DNA of 64,000 bases from Dallia pectoralis (GCA_029465975.1 CM055753.1:6107382-6171381); one strand, 5' to 3'. Positions 47,637 through 59,242 are shown, counted from the stretch's first letter. The notes: a model not told the origin generated them from the sequence alone. A program made the numbers and translations.

Positions 47637-50087
47637 TGTATGTCAAGAGAGTCATTTCTTTACTTTATTTCATAAAAAAAGAAGTTAAACAGGTAATGTC
47701 CTTAGAGGCCAGACAACAGCTGTATAATTCAAATATTAAAATTCATTGAAATATCGGCATCGTTTAACCTTGCAATAAAAGCTTGCATTGTACCTGTAGT
47801 CTGGTCGTTTCTGCGCGTTTCCCAATGCCCTTCAAGCGAGATTTTCTTTTGAAAACCCACCCACTTCACCATACAGCGTTCGTGTTCACCCCTGTAACCA
47901 CGAGTGAACTGATCTGTCAAAGTCTAACCTGTGTGGAAACTTTAAAGACTCGAAAACACGCTTTGAGAATAAAATGTTTCCGCGGTGGGTCGCCGGCCTG
48001 GACCAGCAGAGCCTGGAGGGAGTTTGACAGCGCGAGTACTCAGAACGCAGAAACGCATTAGACAGAAACAATTGATCAAAACAGACTAATTAATATGTGT
48101 GCTTTACATATATTCATTTCCTGCATCAAATATTGACGACAATAAACTTATTTGTTTTTCAAATGAGAAAGAGGCCATCAAATATTTCAGACACACACAT
48201 CTCATTAAGCAAAAGCAGCCGAGAGCAAATATGCATTTTTAATAAGGAACAATGGCACATTGCATTGTAGTTTCCTAAAGCTGTGCTCCACATTGGCATT
48301 ATATTACCATGTGTATGTAATCCTGTATTACATATGGTTCTAAAAGAAATTAAAACCAGTGGATCGAACGGATGCTGACTTTCAAAGGACGCCTTGAAAG
48401 TCAGACCTTTATAACCGTCAATCCTACCTACAGGCAAGAACGAAAGCAGGTAGAACCACCGGTGAAGAGCACCTATCAATCTTCTGTAAGTGAGGAATTC
48501 AGACTTTTTCACATTGAGCTCAGATCCATCCTTTGTCCTTTGACACCTTCGTGATGTTTCTAGAATGTGATCGGAGTCCACCTGTCAAAGTCAATTAGAG
48601 AAATTATAAAGCAGTCCATCATGTTATCAGGAACATGATGGACTCCATCGTTGAGCAAGGATCAAAGTTTGAAACCCTTAGTCTCTTTTAACAGCTGCCG
48701 GTTTGGCCAAATTATGAAAAAAAATACAACTCAAATCAATCAATCTGGCACGAACTGAATGCAACAAAGAAAATCCCCAAATCTGTGTGTCACTTAGAAA
48801 ACATGTTTCACTGAAAAATACATAACTTCAGATTTCAAGTATTTACTACTCTATTATTGAACTGCATTTCACTAACAAAAATGAATGGACGGCACGGGGG
48901 AAACGCGTGTGTGTGTGTGTCTCGCCAAATCAACATTCCCAGCTAAATGTAAAGCACAACAACTACAACCGAAGCCATTTTGTGGGTATTGCAAAGCTAC
49001 ATTGTGTTGGAAAATCGAGGGTTCCACCAATCACACATGTTTCAGTAATGGTTCACATGACCCTAGACCCGGACCTATAATCTCCATTTCATTATAGAGG
49101 TCAGAGGTGAGCCATGTCATGACGTCACCATTGAACAATTTCTGGTTCGGATTCACCATAACAAAATATTTTCCCCGCATTGCATGACAGTCTGATATTA
49201 GTTGCGTTCCGGGCGGAAGATAGCACGGCCAAATGCTGCAGACAGAATTTACGCAAATTTGCTGAATGTTGATATACATTTTAACAATCACTACCAGAAA
49301 GCAATAAGAGAAAAAATTTTGCAATGTAAGTTTGTTTTTGCATCAATGCATGTAGATGCCTCCACTTGGTAATGGGGTAGAAATTATGGAAATTATTTTC
49401 AGCCAGTGGTGATGGAAGTTGAATAGTAAGAGTTTTGCCTTGTGAAAAAAACTGTACAAGATCAGAGTCATTTTGAAAAATGTCTGACATTGTTTTGGTG
49501 TCGGACTGACAGATTGTTCAAATTACTACACTAAGAGAATTGCAAGATGTGATGGTTTCATGACTTAACAAATGAAGTCATTATATTCTACCAAAAACGT
49601 TGTGGTTAAATCAATAAGCTAGTGGTGAGAGATGTTTATGAATTAATTGAAAGAAATGTGTTTTGAATGCACGATTTTATGGGTTAACTACGGTAAGTTT
49701 AGAGTTCTGCAGTATTAGTTATTTTATTTACAACCCAACATGCTATTTATAACAGTACCGAAACGACTAATACTTTTATTTAACTTAATTTTGCTTATTC
49801 ATTATTGAGTATTATGCATAAATTGATGCTATTTTGTATCTAATTAAGTATGAATTAAGTCCACAACACAAGAACATGTGGATAAAGTGAAGGAGGGTGA
49901 ATACTTTCAGAAGGCAATGCATATCCACACATCCACGGTTGGTGTAAGATAATGAGAAAGCATAGTGTAAGTATATCCAACATATTAATTTACAGTTGAT
50001 AAGCACATTTACAAATGTACAGTTCCAGTTTACACACATATCTAGACGCAGGGAGATAAGCTGTGTTTTGGGTGCAGTTAACGGGGA
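47637..50087. other. No gene recognised
   Basis: A 140-codon minus-strand frame (48159-48581) has no recognisable domain. 48600-48640 holds an inverted repeat around GTCCATCATG...CATGATGGAC. Confidence 0.5.
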
Positions 50088-50645
50088 ACATTTGCATATC
50101 ACAACTCTGAGCACACAGAAGCTTCATTTGCATATCACAAATCTGACCACACAGAAGCTTAATTTGCATATCACAACTCTGAGCACACAGAAGCTTCATT
50201 TGCATATCACAACTCCGAGCACGCAGAAGCTTCATTTGCATATCACAACTCTGAGCACACATAAGCGTCATTTGCATATCACAACTCTGAGCACACAGAA
50301 GCTTCATTTGCATATCACAACTCTGAGCACACAGAAACTTCATTTGCATATCACAACTCTGAGCACACAGAAGCTTCATTTGCATATCACAACTCTGAAC
50401 ACACAGAAGCTTAATTTGCATATCACAACTCTGAGCACACAGAAGCTTCATTTGCATATCACAACTCTGAGCACACAGAAGCATCATTTGCATATCACAA
50501 CTCTGAGCACACAGCAGCCTCATTTGCATATCACAACTCTGAGCACACAGCAGCCTCATTTGCATATCACAACTCTGAGCACACAGCAGCCTCATTTGCA
50601 TATCACAACTCTGAGCACACAGCAGCCTCATTTGCATATCACAAC
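50088..50645 (+). repeat. 36-bp minisatellite with an octamer motif in each unit
   Basis: Sixteen occurrences of ATTTGCATATCAC are spaced exactly 36 bp apart from 50090 to 50630. Between them is ACTCTGAGCACACAGAAGCT (or ACAGCAGCCT in the last units). The unit length keeps frames open on both strands (215 and 235 codons); these are not considered genes. Confidence 0.97.
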
Positions 50646-51523
50646 CGCTGTGACCTTTGTATTACAATCGAAGAGGCATACAGTCGTTACAGGAGCAAAA
50701 TGACGTCACAACTTCACGGGCTAGACCTGGGAAGAATACGACGAGGAACTCCAAAACGATAATGAACACTGTAAAGCCGGCAGCAGCACAAACGCTTTCC
50801 TTGGATGTTTCTGATGTTTCTCATTGACAGATCCAGCAGACACTAATTAAACAGAAAACTCACTGGATCCATCACCAATGTATAAGCTACCCTGGGCGAA
50901 GCACAGCGACCAGTTTGTTTCAGAACACCCAGATAAGCACGTCAGATAAGACGAGAACCGAGGGGTTAGCTATGCCCAGTGGGTGATGGGCGTGGCATCG
51001 AGGTTAGGTCATAATCACAATAGTAGAGACAAATTAATGGCCATAACCTTAAGGTAAGTGGCATGACATATCTGGTGACAACAGAAAGGCACTACTAAAG
51101 TAACGCTGAAAAAGTCCTCTCGCCTGCCTCACCCAAAACCTCAGCATCCATGCACGATACGTCGTAAAAGATAGATGTACAGGAAACATCCTTAGTGGTT
51201 TTATACTAGGCCTTCCTTGTAGTTATAATCAACCACTTACGTCACTATTGACCGGAACAGGAATACGTAGACATCACGCTCAGGCATTCCAGTCTAATCA
51301 TGTGTCACGCGCGGCCAAGCCAGCCGAAGTGCTCCCTTTACTATTCATAAATCTCGTGCGAATCGATTTCCTCCCCGAGGCAGCAGGAGTTCCCGCACGT
51401 GTCCGTGTCACTCTCTCCGCTTTCAGCTCTCTGCTTTCAGCGGGCGACGTCATCCCCGTCGGTATTCCACACACACCGCATGGTGACTCACCTGTCTCGG
51501 GAACGAGGACGAGCGTGCAGACC
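50646..51523. other. Upstream flank of the candidate exon
   Basis: Unique sequence. CG content rises from about 51300 towards 51524, including GCACGTGT and GACGTCAT motifs. No TATA box is evident. Confidence 0.4.
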
Positions 51524-51667
51524 ATGTCAACGAGCCGAGGAAGAGCTCAGAAACGGAGACTGGTAGATGAGGGCTTTAATTGCCCTCGTGATAATACCGT
51601 TTTCAAAAAACAGAAGATGACAGCAAACGAGGTCAGAGAGACATGTGGAACAACAAGCCAATTATAG
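51524..51667 (+). CDS. Candidate first coding exon of an unrecognised gene
   Basis: An ATG in the context ACCATGT opens a 47-residue frame rich in basic residues (starting MSTSRGRAQKRRLVDEGFNC, later FKKQKMTANE). Unlike most open frames in the window it is not repeat-derived. About 180 bp upstream are relatively CpG-rich and hold a CRE-like GACGTCAT at 51446-51453 and a GTGACTCA at 51483-51490. A possible donor, GAG|GTCAGA near 51631, would end the exon after the TANE residues, but it is weak. The open frame itself extends upstream to 51248, so the start is a choice. I recognise no domain and found no second exon. It could be chance. Confidence 0.3.
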   Translation: MSTSRGRAQKRRLVDEGFNCPRDNTVFKKQKMTANEVRETCGTTSQL

Positions 51668-52347
51668 TTTGGAATGATAAAGTCTTGACCAGGTGAAGTG
51701 TGAAAGGCCAGATAATATTTATGAACTCCTGTAGGGGCCTGGGGTCTAAATTCTAAATGGGGCAGGGGTCGAGAAAATTAATAAATTAAAGAACACATTC
51801 GGAAAACCGATTAAAGATTTAGAAATGGTCACAAAGGCCACATAACACAATGAATTAAATATATCCCTGTATAGATGAGTAATGTAACAGTGGAGACATT
51901 TCTGGTCAACACCTGCAGACATTTGGCCACTGACTGACATCAAAACAGCTTTAACTTTAGGTGACTTTGTATTGGGGTTAAAACGCATTCAATCGTATGC
52001 ATCGTCACCAATCAAATGATACTCTTGGAAACGTCACCTTTTACAAACAGATCTGGTGCAACACGAACAAAAATACAGTACGTAAAAAGAGATTGTACAA
52101 GGCTACGATAATGAGCAACCCTCGTCCAACCTACGGGAAAGGTGTAGCTGTACTACGGAAGCATACCGTTGTCTTCACAGACAGCTAATTGACTTCAGTA
52201 GTTCAGAAAGATTTTGTTACAGATGAGTGCAGCCATCTTGAGTAATTTCTTTCCTATCAACATTGATGATTACAAAAACACTTCTAACATGAATTACGGT
52301 AGACTTGGTTTAATGCACTCAGGGCACAAGTCATTCCTCTCAAAATA

Positions 52348-52688
52348 CCTGTACACTCTGACCCCATTCAACTATCACCTGCACACTCTGACCCCATTCA
52401 ACTATCACCTGCACACTCTGACCCCATTCAACAATCACCTGCACACTCTGACCCCATTCAACTATCACCTGTACACGCTGACCCCATTCAACTATCACCT
52501 GTACACTCTGACCCCGTTCTACACTCAACACTGACCTGTACACTCTGACCCCGTTCAACTATCACCACTGTGACCTGTACACTCTGACCCCGTTCTACGC
52601 TCACCACTGTGACCTGTACACTCTGACCCCGTTCAACTATCACCACTGTGACCTGTACACTCTGACCCCGTTCTACGCTCACCACTAA
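52348..52688. repeat. 30-bp minisatellite passing into a 39-bp variant
   Basis: Unit CCTGTACACTCTGACCCCAT + TCAACTATCA for about six copies. The right part alternates longer units containing CCACTGTGACCTGTACAC and GTTCTACGCTCA. Confidence 0.93.
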
Positions 52689-53096
52689 CCAGTATAACCC
52701 TATCCACCTTGTAAATCCAAAGCTATTCAAATAACATTTTTGGCAAATATCATTAATAATTTGAAAGGACTCTGTAGGGAGATAGAGTCATGTAAATATA
52801 CAAATAATTATGCAGTGTTCTGGGAAGCCTTCAGACATCATTAACCCCATTGCGGTATCTCAATACATCGGACTCAGGTGTCCCCAGGAGCTTTTTGGTT
52901 GTCCTTGAGGGTATCAGAAGACCACAGTCAGGAGATCACAATCAATTTAAAGCAAACCCGATCAAACGTATTAATCCAATATATTTGTGACGGACCAAGT
53001 CCTCAGGAGAAAACAATATTATAAACATGCATGTAAATAAAATATGCTTCAAATAATAAATAAGGAACATACAAGGGTCATCTTATTTAAATGTCT

Positions 53097-53102
53097 TTTA
53101 TT
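53097..53102 (-). terminator. Candidate polyadenylation signal for ptp4a2
   Basis: TTTATT on the plus strand reads AATAAA on the minus strand, about 1.26 kb downstream of the stop codon. It lies in an AT-rich stretch with no competing gene. Other weaker signals cannot be excluded, and transcript evidence is absent here. Confidence 0.25.
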
Positions 53103-54078
53103 TATCTTTTAATACCAATAAGAATTGGGGATGTCTCCAAAACGGATACAACGATTAAAAAACTGGCCATTTGCTTTCATTTCCACGTCTTCCTTAAGAG
53201 TGTAGGAGTTAACAGTTGGAATCAATGTGTGCACATCTGCGTGTGCATTCATTACAGGGAAGTCCTATTGTAAACCCAGTAAGCAGCCTTGGTGAATGGA
53301 AAATAAGTACCCACAGTAAGACAAGCCAAGCGTCTTCCTGTGAAACTGGCTGTGTATGTGCACGCATGTGTATACAGGACGGTTGTAAAGGGATTAATCT
53401 GAGGTGGACTGGATATTGCACTCCCGCAAGATCTTTTAAAAAACAAAGTGAAACCGACATGGCTCTAGAAATAAAGGAGAAAAAGACAGTGTCCTTGCCC
53501 CAACCAAACTCCAGACTTCATTGCTCGTTATAGCCAGTGAATAAATAAAGTGGACATATTTAAAAGCCAGCCGACCTAACAATTAACAAGTGACTCCAAG
53601 CAAATGGGGTGGAAGGGGGGGGGAGAAAAACATGACTGCATTTTCAGTGAAACTTGTGGAAGTGGAAGACTTCCTGCTGTGCAAAGACACCTAGACAACA
53701 ACAAATGGGATGCCATTTTAAGTTCTTCGTTTAAACAGCGAAAAACATTGTAATGTGCTGAAGAGTTGAGAAACACTAAAAAAGGGTACGTAACCATGGG
53801 CAAAAGCATAATTACAATTAATAAAGAGAAAATGACCCAGATCAATTATGAAGAGAACAACCTATACCATGATTAAACGTACAAATGACAATGTACTTTA
53901 GTTTGGGGTGGGGGGGGGTTTGGGTTGGTGCACACAACTGGAAGGCGGGCCTTTGTGCTTTGACCCATGACCCCGTTCATTTGTTCCAGCGAGTTGGACC
54001 ACCGGATCTGCATTCATTCAAATCATCGTCGTGTCATTTTATAGATTAGCCAAAATCTTTGTAATAATTACTGCTAGC

Positions 54079-54383
54079 CGTTGTTGGTTGGATCACATTT
54101 CCCCCCCCTCCACGATGCTGCTGATGTTGTTGAAGACGCTGTCACACGCAGAGACACGTTACTGGATGCAGCAGTTATGGCCGTTGTTGGTTGGATCACA
54201 TCCCCCCCCTCCACGATGCTGCTGATGTTGTTGAAGACGCGGTCACACGCAGAGACACGTTACTGGATGCAGCAGTTATGGCCGTTGTTGGTTGGATCAC
54301 ATTCCCCCCCCCCCACGATGCTGCTGATGTTGTTGAAGACGCGGTCACACGCAGAGACACGTTACTGGATGCAGCAGTTATGG
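54079..54383 (-). repeat. 102-bp tandem repeat overlapping the ptp4a2 stop codon, three copies
   Basis: Three units of 101-102 bp begin on the minus strand at about 54383, 54281 and 54180. Each contains the coding end (CAT AAC TGC TGC ATC CAG TAA) followed by about 80 bp of 3' UTR and an uninterrupted run of 8-10 G on the transcript strand. Only the unit abutting the exon is in the reading frame of the gene. The unit junction reads CAACAACGG where the exon reads GCCAACGG, so the duplication starts just inside the coding sequence. Confidence 0.9.
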
Positions 54384-54473
54384 CCGTTGGCATCTTTGAA
54401 CCGCAGACGCATCTTGGGTCGGTATTTCTCGAGGTACAGAAGCTGTTTGGAGTTGAACGCGCCACGCCTCTTC
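54362..54473 (-). CDS. ptp4a2: ptp4a2 coding exon 5 with stop codon
   Basis: The acceptor CCCACAG|GAAGAGG completes Gln132. The exon encodes KRRGAFNSKQLLYLEKYRPK, then MRLRFKDANGHNCCIQ and a TAA stop at 54362-54364. CCIQ is the farnesyl/geranylgeranyl acceptor box. The last 22 nt of the coding sequence are also the start of the 102-bp tandem repeat that continues into the 3' UTR. Confidence 0.95.
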
Positions 54474-57400
54474 CTGTGGGAGAGACGGCAGGAAGAGGCG
54501 GGTCAAATTTCAAATCCTAAATAAAAGGCTGCGGCAGCAAGAGACATCGCAAAGATAATACATAAGTGAACAGGTGAGATGCATGATCACTCCAGTTTAT
54601 TGGTTCCCTGTGGGACCCTTGTTTCATCAAAATAAAGTACAGGCTTCTGTAGTCTAGTGTCATTTTGACCATGTAAAATATTTATATAATATGTGGAAAA
54701 TGGACACAAGAAATAGAATCCATTCTTTTCACTCTACTCTCAAATAGTTTAAAGTTTAAATAAACAATTACTATGAGGTACTGGTACAGATTACATTTTC
54801 TGGCACATCGTGGTTTCACCATCTGGGAACACTGAATTCAGTTCCCCATTTCAAGGCACAAAAATAAACCAACAAAATGAACAAACGTAGCATTTCTGTT
54901 CAGTTTGTTGGTGTATATTGTTTGTATAGAACACAGCCTGACGTTTGAAACCCTCACTCGATGCCGTGCATATTCTCCGGCGGCGTTCTGCCAGGCCTGC
55001 ATCGGAGAAATGTCAGTAAAGGTCTTTTTGCCTCCAATGCATTTCTACATTTTCATTGGCTTAATGATTCTCTGCTCAACTTAGCAGTAAACTGTCTTCG
55101 CTCTCAGTGGTCTCAGACTCCGGCACTTGCACCATCTACGGCCCTCGTATGTCCATGTGTTCGCAATGCAAACCACCACACCTGCCTATTGTGAAACAGC
55201 TGTGGAGCCAATTATCCAAATACATTTACTATACTTCAATTAGGTGCAAGGGGGCATTGCACTTAACATGCTATATTTTCTAAATGGCCCATCAAAAGGC
55301 TCATCCGATTCGAAAACATCACCTTACAAAAACATTAACGTACAAAAAACATTTGTACAACACATTAGCTCGTGGAAACAGCTTTGAGTGTGTCCATAGA
55401 CATTTAGCACTTCCTATGGGTTGGATATTTACCTAGCTGAGCTAGCAAGCAAACATGCAAATGTAGCTGCGTGTGTGAGTACATACTACAGATACAATAA
55501 ACACCAGAAGCTGGGACAAATGTAGAATTGGTTAGGTAATACTTGCTTAGCGAAAACACGTACTTGAGAGTTGGGCAACATTACTGTACGTTTTTTATGA
55601 TGGCACAAAGCTCTTCCTTAAACGGCGTCACAGCCAGACTCCTATACGGCTATCCCATGAGTGTTAGCTAGTTATCATAGATCAGTGCAGAGGGCCAGAC
55701 ACGGCTGTGGAGGTTAACGCAGTACTTACTGTCTAATGAACTGCACCGCGTCCTCGTACTTCATCCCAGTCTCAATCAGTGCTAAGGCCACCAGAACCGG
55801 AGCTCTACAGCGAAGACAGGAGAGAGAGAGAGACCAGCATGAGGTGTGGTGGTGGTGGTGGTGGGGGAGCCCTTAACATGGGATATTGGTATGGGAAACT
55901 CAAAGAGGTTCACTGGGATCACTGCAGTCCTGCTGTGGCGTGAAGTTCACACTCCAGCCCACCCACAGTACACACAGAGGGCGAGGAGGGTGTTGCCGTG
56001 GAAGCCAACCTATCACTGGAGTGGGGAGGAAGAATCCCAGCCGTAAACGTCATGCTACCTGACATAATGGCTTTCTTGTGAGTTTGATAGAAAGGGCAAG
56101 AGAGATGAGGACGCGAGGCAGAGAGAGAACGAGTTAGCTGCAGCTATGGAGAGTAAAGAAATGAACAACCTTTTGCTCATGGGTGAGAGCTGGGCTGTGA
56201 GAGACTGAAGGAAAACTAACAACAACTCCCTGACTGTGTCTCTAAGGTTGTGGACTTGTGATTCAGACCAGATGAATGGTCCTGCTGCTGAGAACGGCAC
56301 GACACAGCTAGAGGAAATGAATTAAAACAAAGATCCGACACACACACATGCACACACACACACACTCTTATCAGGACCGACTTACAGTCTATCACACTCT
56401 TGTACTCATGTGAACACGAGTATGCAGTGTGACAAACACACCGGTTACGGCATGAGTGAAACATGTTCAACACAATCTCACTGACTAGGCCGGAGCCCAT
56501 CCCAGAGACAGCGAGGGGCCTCAACTGCGGGGTCCATCTGAGGGTGGGGACATCCAATAGGAGAATGTAGCCAACGGCGGCCAACGGGCTAACTATAAAT
56601 AGCACAGAGAGACAGCTGAAGATAACGAAGCTAACAGCAACCAGGAGTGTAAGCAGGTCTGACTCTAAAGGCTAAAAAGGCTCATGTTAACGAGATAAGC
56701 ATAGACCATTCTAACAGGCCTCTGGGCACTTAGCGCACAGAGTTAAGTGCAAAATCCCATGCCACAATCAGGCCAACATGCACACATTCATCCCTTCACG
56801 ACTGAACAGAAGCATACAGACGTAGTGAACGGAATACGAGGTCTGAGGAGGAAGACCGAGTACACCAGAGTTGACATAATTTAGCTGGACGTCAAATTGA
56901 ATAGCCTGTCTGTCTGGTTATTATTGTGGTCTAACAATGTGAACAATGCCTCACATGCGCCATGAACTTTGCCCTTTCTCAAACACACTGTTATTCTGCA
57001 TATGTTAACACAAAATCCCAAATTCTTTATCCAAATCCTTAACCAAGCTGAGCTGGAAATACAAGTGAATACTCGGAAAAACAAGTTTTGTCCACTTAAT
57101 AGATTTGTCAATAAAAGCCCATTGGACTCCATCACCAGCACCCCACTCCCTGCCCGCCCAGACCCCACCCACCTGCCCCACACTCCCTAGCCCCCATTAG
57201 CCCAGACCCCACCCACTGCCCCCCCTACACCCCACCCATTAGCCCAGACCCCACCTACTGCCCCCTACACCCCACCCATTAGCCAAGACCCCACCTACTG
57301 CCCCCTACAAACCACCCATTAGCCCAGACCCCACCCACTGCCCCCCCTACACCCCACCCATTAGCCCCCCACTCACCGGCCCAGTCCCGCCACACAGTGA

Positions 57401-59242
57401 ACGGCGATGCAGCAGCCAGGCTCGTCTCTGAACTTGGTCTTCAGCAGATTCAGCCAGTCATCCACAATCTGGGTGGGGGGAGGGGCGCCATCGTCAAAGG
57501 GCCAGTCCTATGGAGGCAAACGAATGACAAACATGTCAACCTGGATAAAAACCTGGGATCATGTATTGCTCCATAAGAGGCGTATGCAGAATCAGAGCGG
57601 CTAAATTTTAGGCCCCAACACGTGTGTCTGTAAGTTGGGAAGCTTGTAATGCTGAAGACATCCTGACCCTGTACATCTCTCTCTGACCCAATGTCGGGGC
57701 TACAGCTCAGCTCTCTCTTTACCCTACTTTCATCTGCTCACGGTTGCAGCATTTTCTGTCATATGACACTCGTTTTGTGGGAATCAATTACAGCTCCTGT
57801 GTCATATTTCAAAAGTGACAAAGACAAGAGCAGACAAAGGGTTATCATAAACGTGCTTTACTGTGGTTTGCCAGTGTGGCGATGAAGTGTATTTTCTGTT
57901 CTTTATATAAATCCATGTGAGATAATTCCCTGATTTAATTCCAATTCCATTCTGGTCTGGAATCGTTCAGTTTTGTGTATAAATCCCCAAATTGTTGGCA
58001 CAAGTTCACTATTCCTATCATCCACCAATACTATTCCTGTAATTTAGGATGTCAAGCAATATGAAACAGGACAACAATTACCACCCGCATGACAGAACCG
58101 ATAACACCATCTGTGCTGTTTTAGGGCAATTCATTTTACATAATTTTGGTGTCAATATCAAATCGAAATGCAACTTATTCACATACGGGAAGCCAACTAA
58201 AGGAAAGAGAAGGCCGTCATAATAAACACACAGTACTGCCAAAAAACATGTATTAAAAGATATTGGTGGAAAAAATGTATATCCTAATCAAAATTGAGAG
58301 GAAGTGACAATACACAGAAAGCCAGAAGGCCTTGATGTAAAGTCATTCATGTGGATCTAAGCCAGACTCCACCTCTCCCAATATTAGCTCGGCACACAGT
58401 TGGGCAAACAGTGGAGTGAAATCCATATCAGATTCTGACAGCGTAACCTGTAAGTGTGTACGGGTTTCTTACCACAACTTGTATTCCCTCCTTCTCCACT
58501 GGGGCCTTGTCATACGTGGCATCACACACTCGTACTAATGTGTTCACCTCAAACTTCTTCAGCTCCTGAGATGGGAGAGAACGGCCGTTATACAAAGCGT
58601 GCACGACTGTGAATGATTACATTTAATATCGGTATTGGTTTCGGATGAGCCAATTCGGTGGCAAAAACGAACACTACAGTTAAAAAACTTGGAGTCACTT
58701 AGAAATGTCCATGTTTTCGAAAGAAAATAAATGGTCCATTAAAATAACACCAAATAGATCTGAATTACAGTGAAGACATTGTGAATGTTTTAAGTTACTA
58801 AGTGAGGTGAAAGGTGTGTTATGGCGCACGAAGTGACATATCCCCAGATTAAAGCAACTAATTGACAGCTAGGTCAGATGGAGGATTCTTTGACAAAAGC
58901 AAACATCAAATAATTCAATTGAAAAAGTCATTTTTTCTAAGCCTCGTGAGTGAATGCTTTCTATCAAATTTGCAATATTTCTATTTACACCCGTTTCACG
59001 GATGTTTTTGTGGAAAACAAGGACATTTCAAAGTGAGCCCATCCTTTTGAAAGATGATGTGCATCTCCTCAGCGTAATCCTGAGGGGTTACGGATGTGTG
59101 AGATGTAGACACCACAGTATTACGACCCACAGAGCGGCGGCCTCACCTCTGTGAACTTGTTAAGCGTGGCGTTGGTGGGGTTGTGGGTGATGAGGAACCT
59201 CATGCACTCATAGGCAATCTCGACTGCTGCGGGGCGGTTCAT
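54362..59242 (-). CDS. ptp4a2: Protein tyrosine phosphatase type IVA, PTP4A2-like (PRL-2); five coding exons
   Basis: Coding exons on the minus strand are 59147-59242, 58473-58565, 57377-57507, 55730-55804 and 54362-54473. They total 507 nt, giving 168 residues plus stop. All introns are GT-AG and phases agree at each junction. The product has the PRL fold: regulatory Cys46, the WPFDD loop with Asp69 as general acid, and the P-loop HCVAGLGR with catalytic Cys101 and Arg107 (split across exons 3 and 4). A basic stretch near the C-terminus precedes the farnesylation box CCIQ (165-168). PRL phosphatases are prenylated, membrane- and endosome-associated dual-specificity phosphatases that also bind CNNM magnesium transporters; this is family knowledge. 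The start MNRPA, without the MARM extension of PTP4A1/A3, and the segments KFTEELKK, VRVCDATYDKAP and NLLKTKFR favour PTP4A2. The CCIQ end is more PTP4A1-like. Residues 37-40 (FEVN) and Ala6 differ from the usual form. The start has a good Kozak context (GCCAACATGA). Upstream non-coding exons were not located. Paralogue (a or b) is not resolved. Confidence 0.96.
55730..55804 (-). CDS. ptp4a2: ptp4a2 coding exon 4 (completes Arg107, then 108-131)
   Basis: The acceptor CTGTAG|AGCTCC supplies the last base of the Arg107 codon. The exon then encodes APVLVALALIETGMKYEDAV and on to FIR. The donor is AGACA|GTAAGT, so the Gln132 codon is split. Confidence 0.95.
57166..57368 (-). repeat. C-rich minisatellite in ptp4a2 intron 3
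   Basis: About five imperfect copies of a roughly 40-bp unit built around CATTAGCCCAGACCCCACC and CTGCCCCCTACACC. It sits within 10-200 bp downstream of the donor of coding exon 3, so on the transcript it is a G-rich tract next to that donor. Confidence 0.85.
57377..57507 (-). CDS. ptp4a2: ptp4a2 coding exon 3 (residues 64-106 plus two bases)
   Basis: It encodes the WPD-type loop (DWPFDDGAPPP) and most of the catalytic signature HCVAGLG. The acceptor is CTCCATAG|GAC and the donor GGCCG|GTGAGT. The exon ends after two bases of the P-loop arginine codon. Confidence 0.95.
58473..58565 (-). CDS. ptp4a2: ptp4a2 coding exon 2 (residues 33-63)
   Basis: It encodes ELKKFEVNTLVRVCDATYDK and onward to GIQVV, including Cys46, which in PRLs forms a redox disulfide with the catalytic cysteine. 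The acceptor is CATCTCAG|GAG and the donor GTG|GTAAGA. Both boundaries are phase 0. Confidence 0.95.
59147..59242 (-). CDS. ptp4a2: ptp4a2 coding exon 1 (residues 1-32)
   Basis: It encodes the start MNRPAAVEIAYECMRFLITH through KFTE. The donor is GAG|GTGAGG at the low-coordinate end. Upstream on the minus strand a pyrimidine tract followed by CCAAAG (about 59257-59270) could be the acceptor that joins this exon to a 5' non-coding exon. Phase 0 end. Confidence 0.95.

Larger units (their letters stand above)
51668..54078. other. Intergenic and presumed ptp4a2 3' UTR
   Basis: 52689-53096 is AT-rich and unassigned. 53103-54078 is the likely distal 3' UTR of ptp4a2 if the polyadenylation signal at 53097 is used. 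An 89-codon minus-strand frame there (53576-53845) is most likely UTR. Confidence 0.4.

Noticed and set aside
50088..50645. CRISPR array (regular spaced repeats)
   Set aside because: The units are contiguous and similar throughout with no unique spacers, and the genome is a vertebrate. The same applies to 22709-23580.
49990..50703. ORFs of 215 and 235 codons on opposite strands
   Set aside because: Both are produced by the 36-bp octamer minisatellite, whose period is a multiple of three and lacks stops in these frames.
53576..53845. 89-codon minus-strand ORF downstream of ptp4a2 as a separate gene
   Set aside because: It lies in the likely 3' UTR, with no domain, splice site or promoter evidence.
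54196..54513. 105-codon minus-strand ORF over the ptp4a2 last exon
   Set aside because: It reads the exon and repeat in the wrong frame; the correct frame ends at 54362 with the expected CCIQ box.
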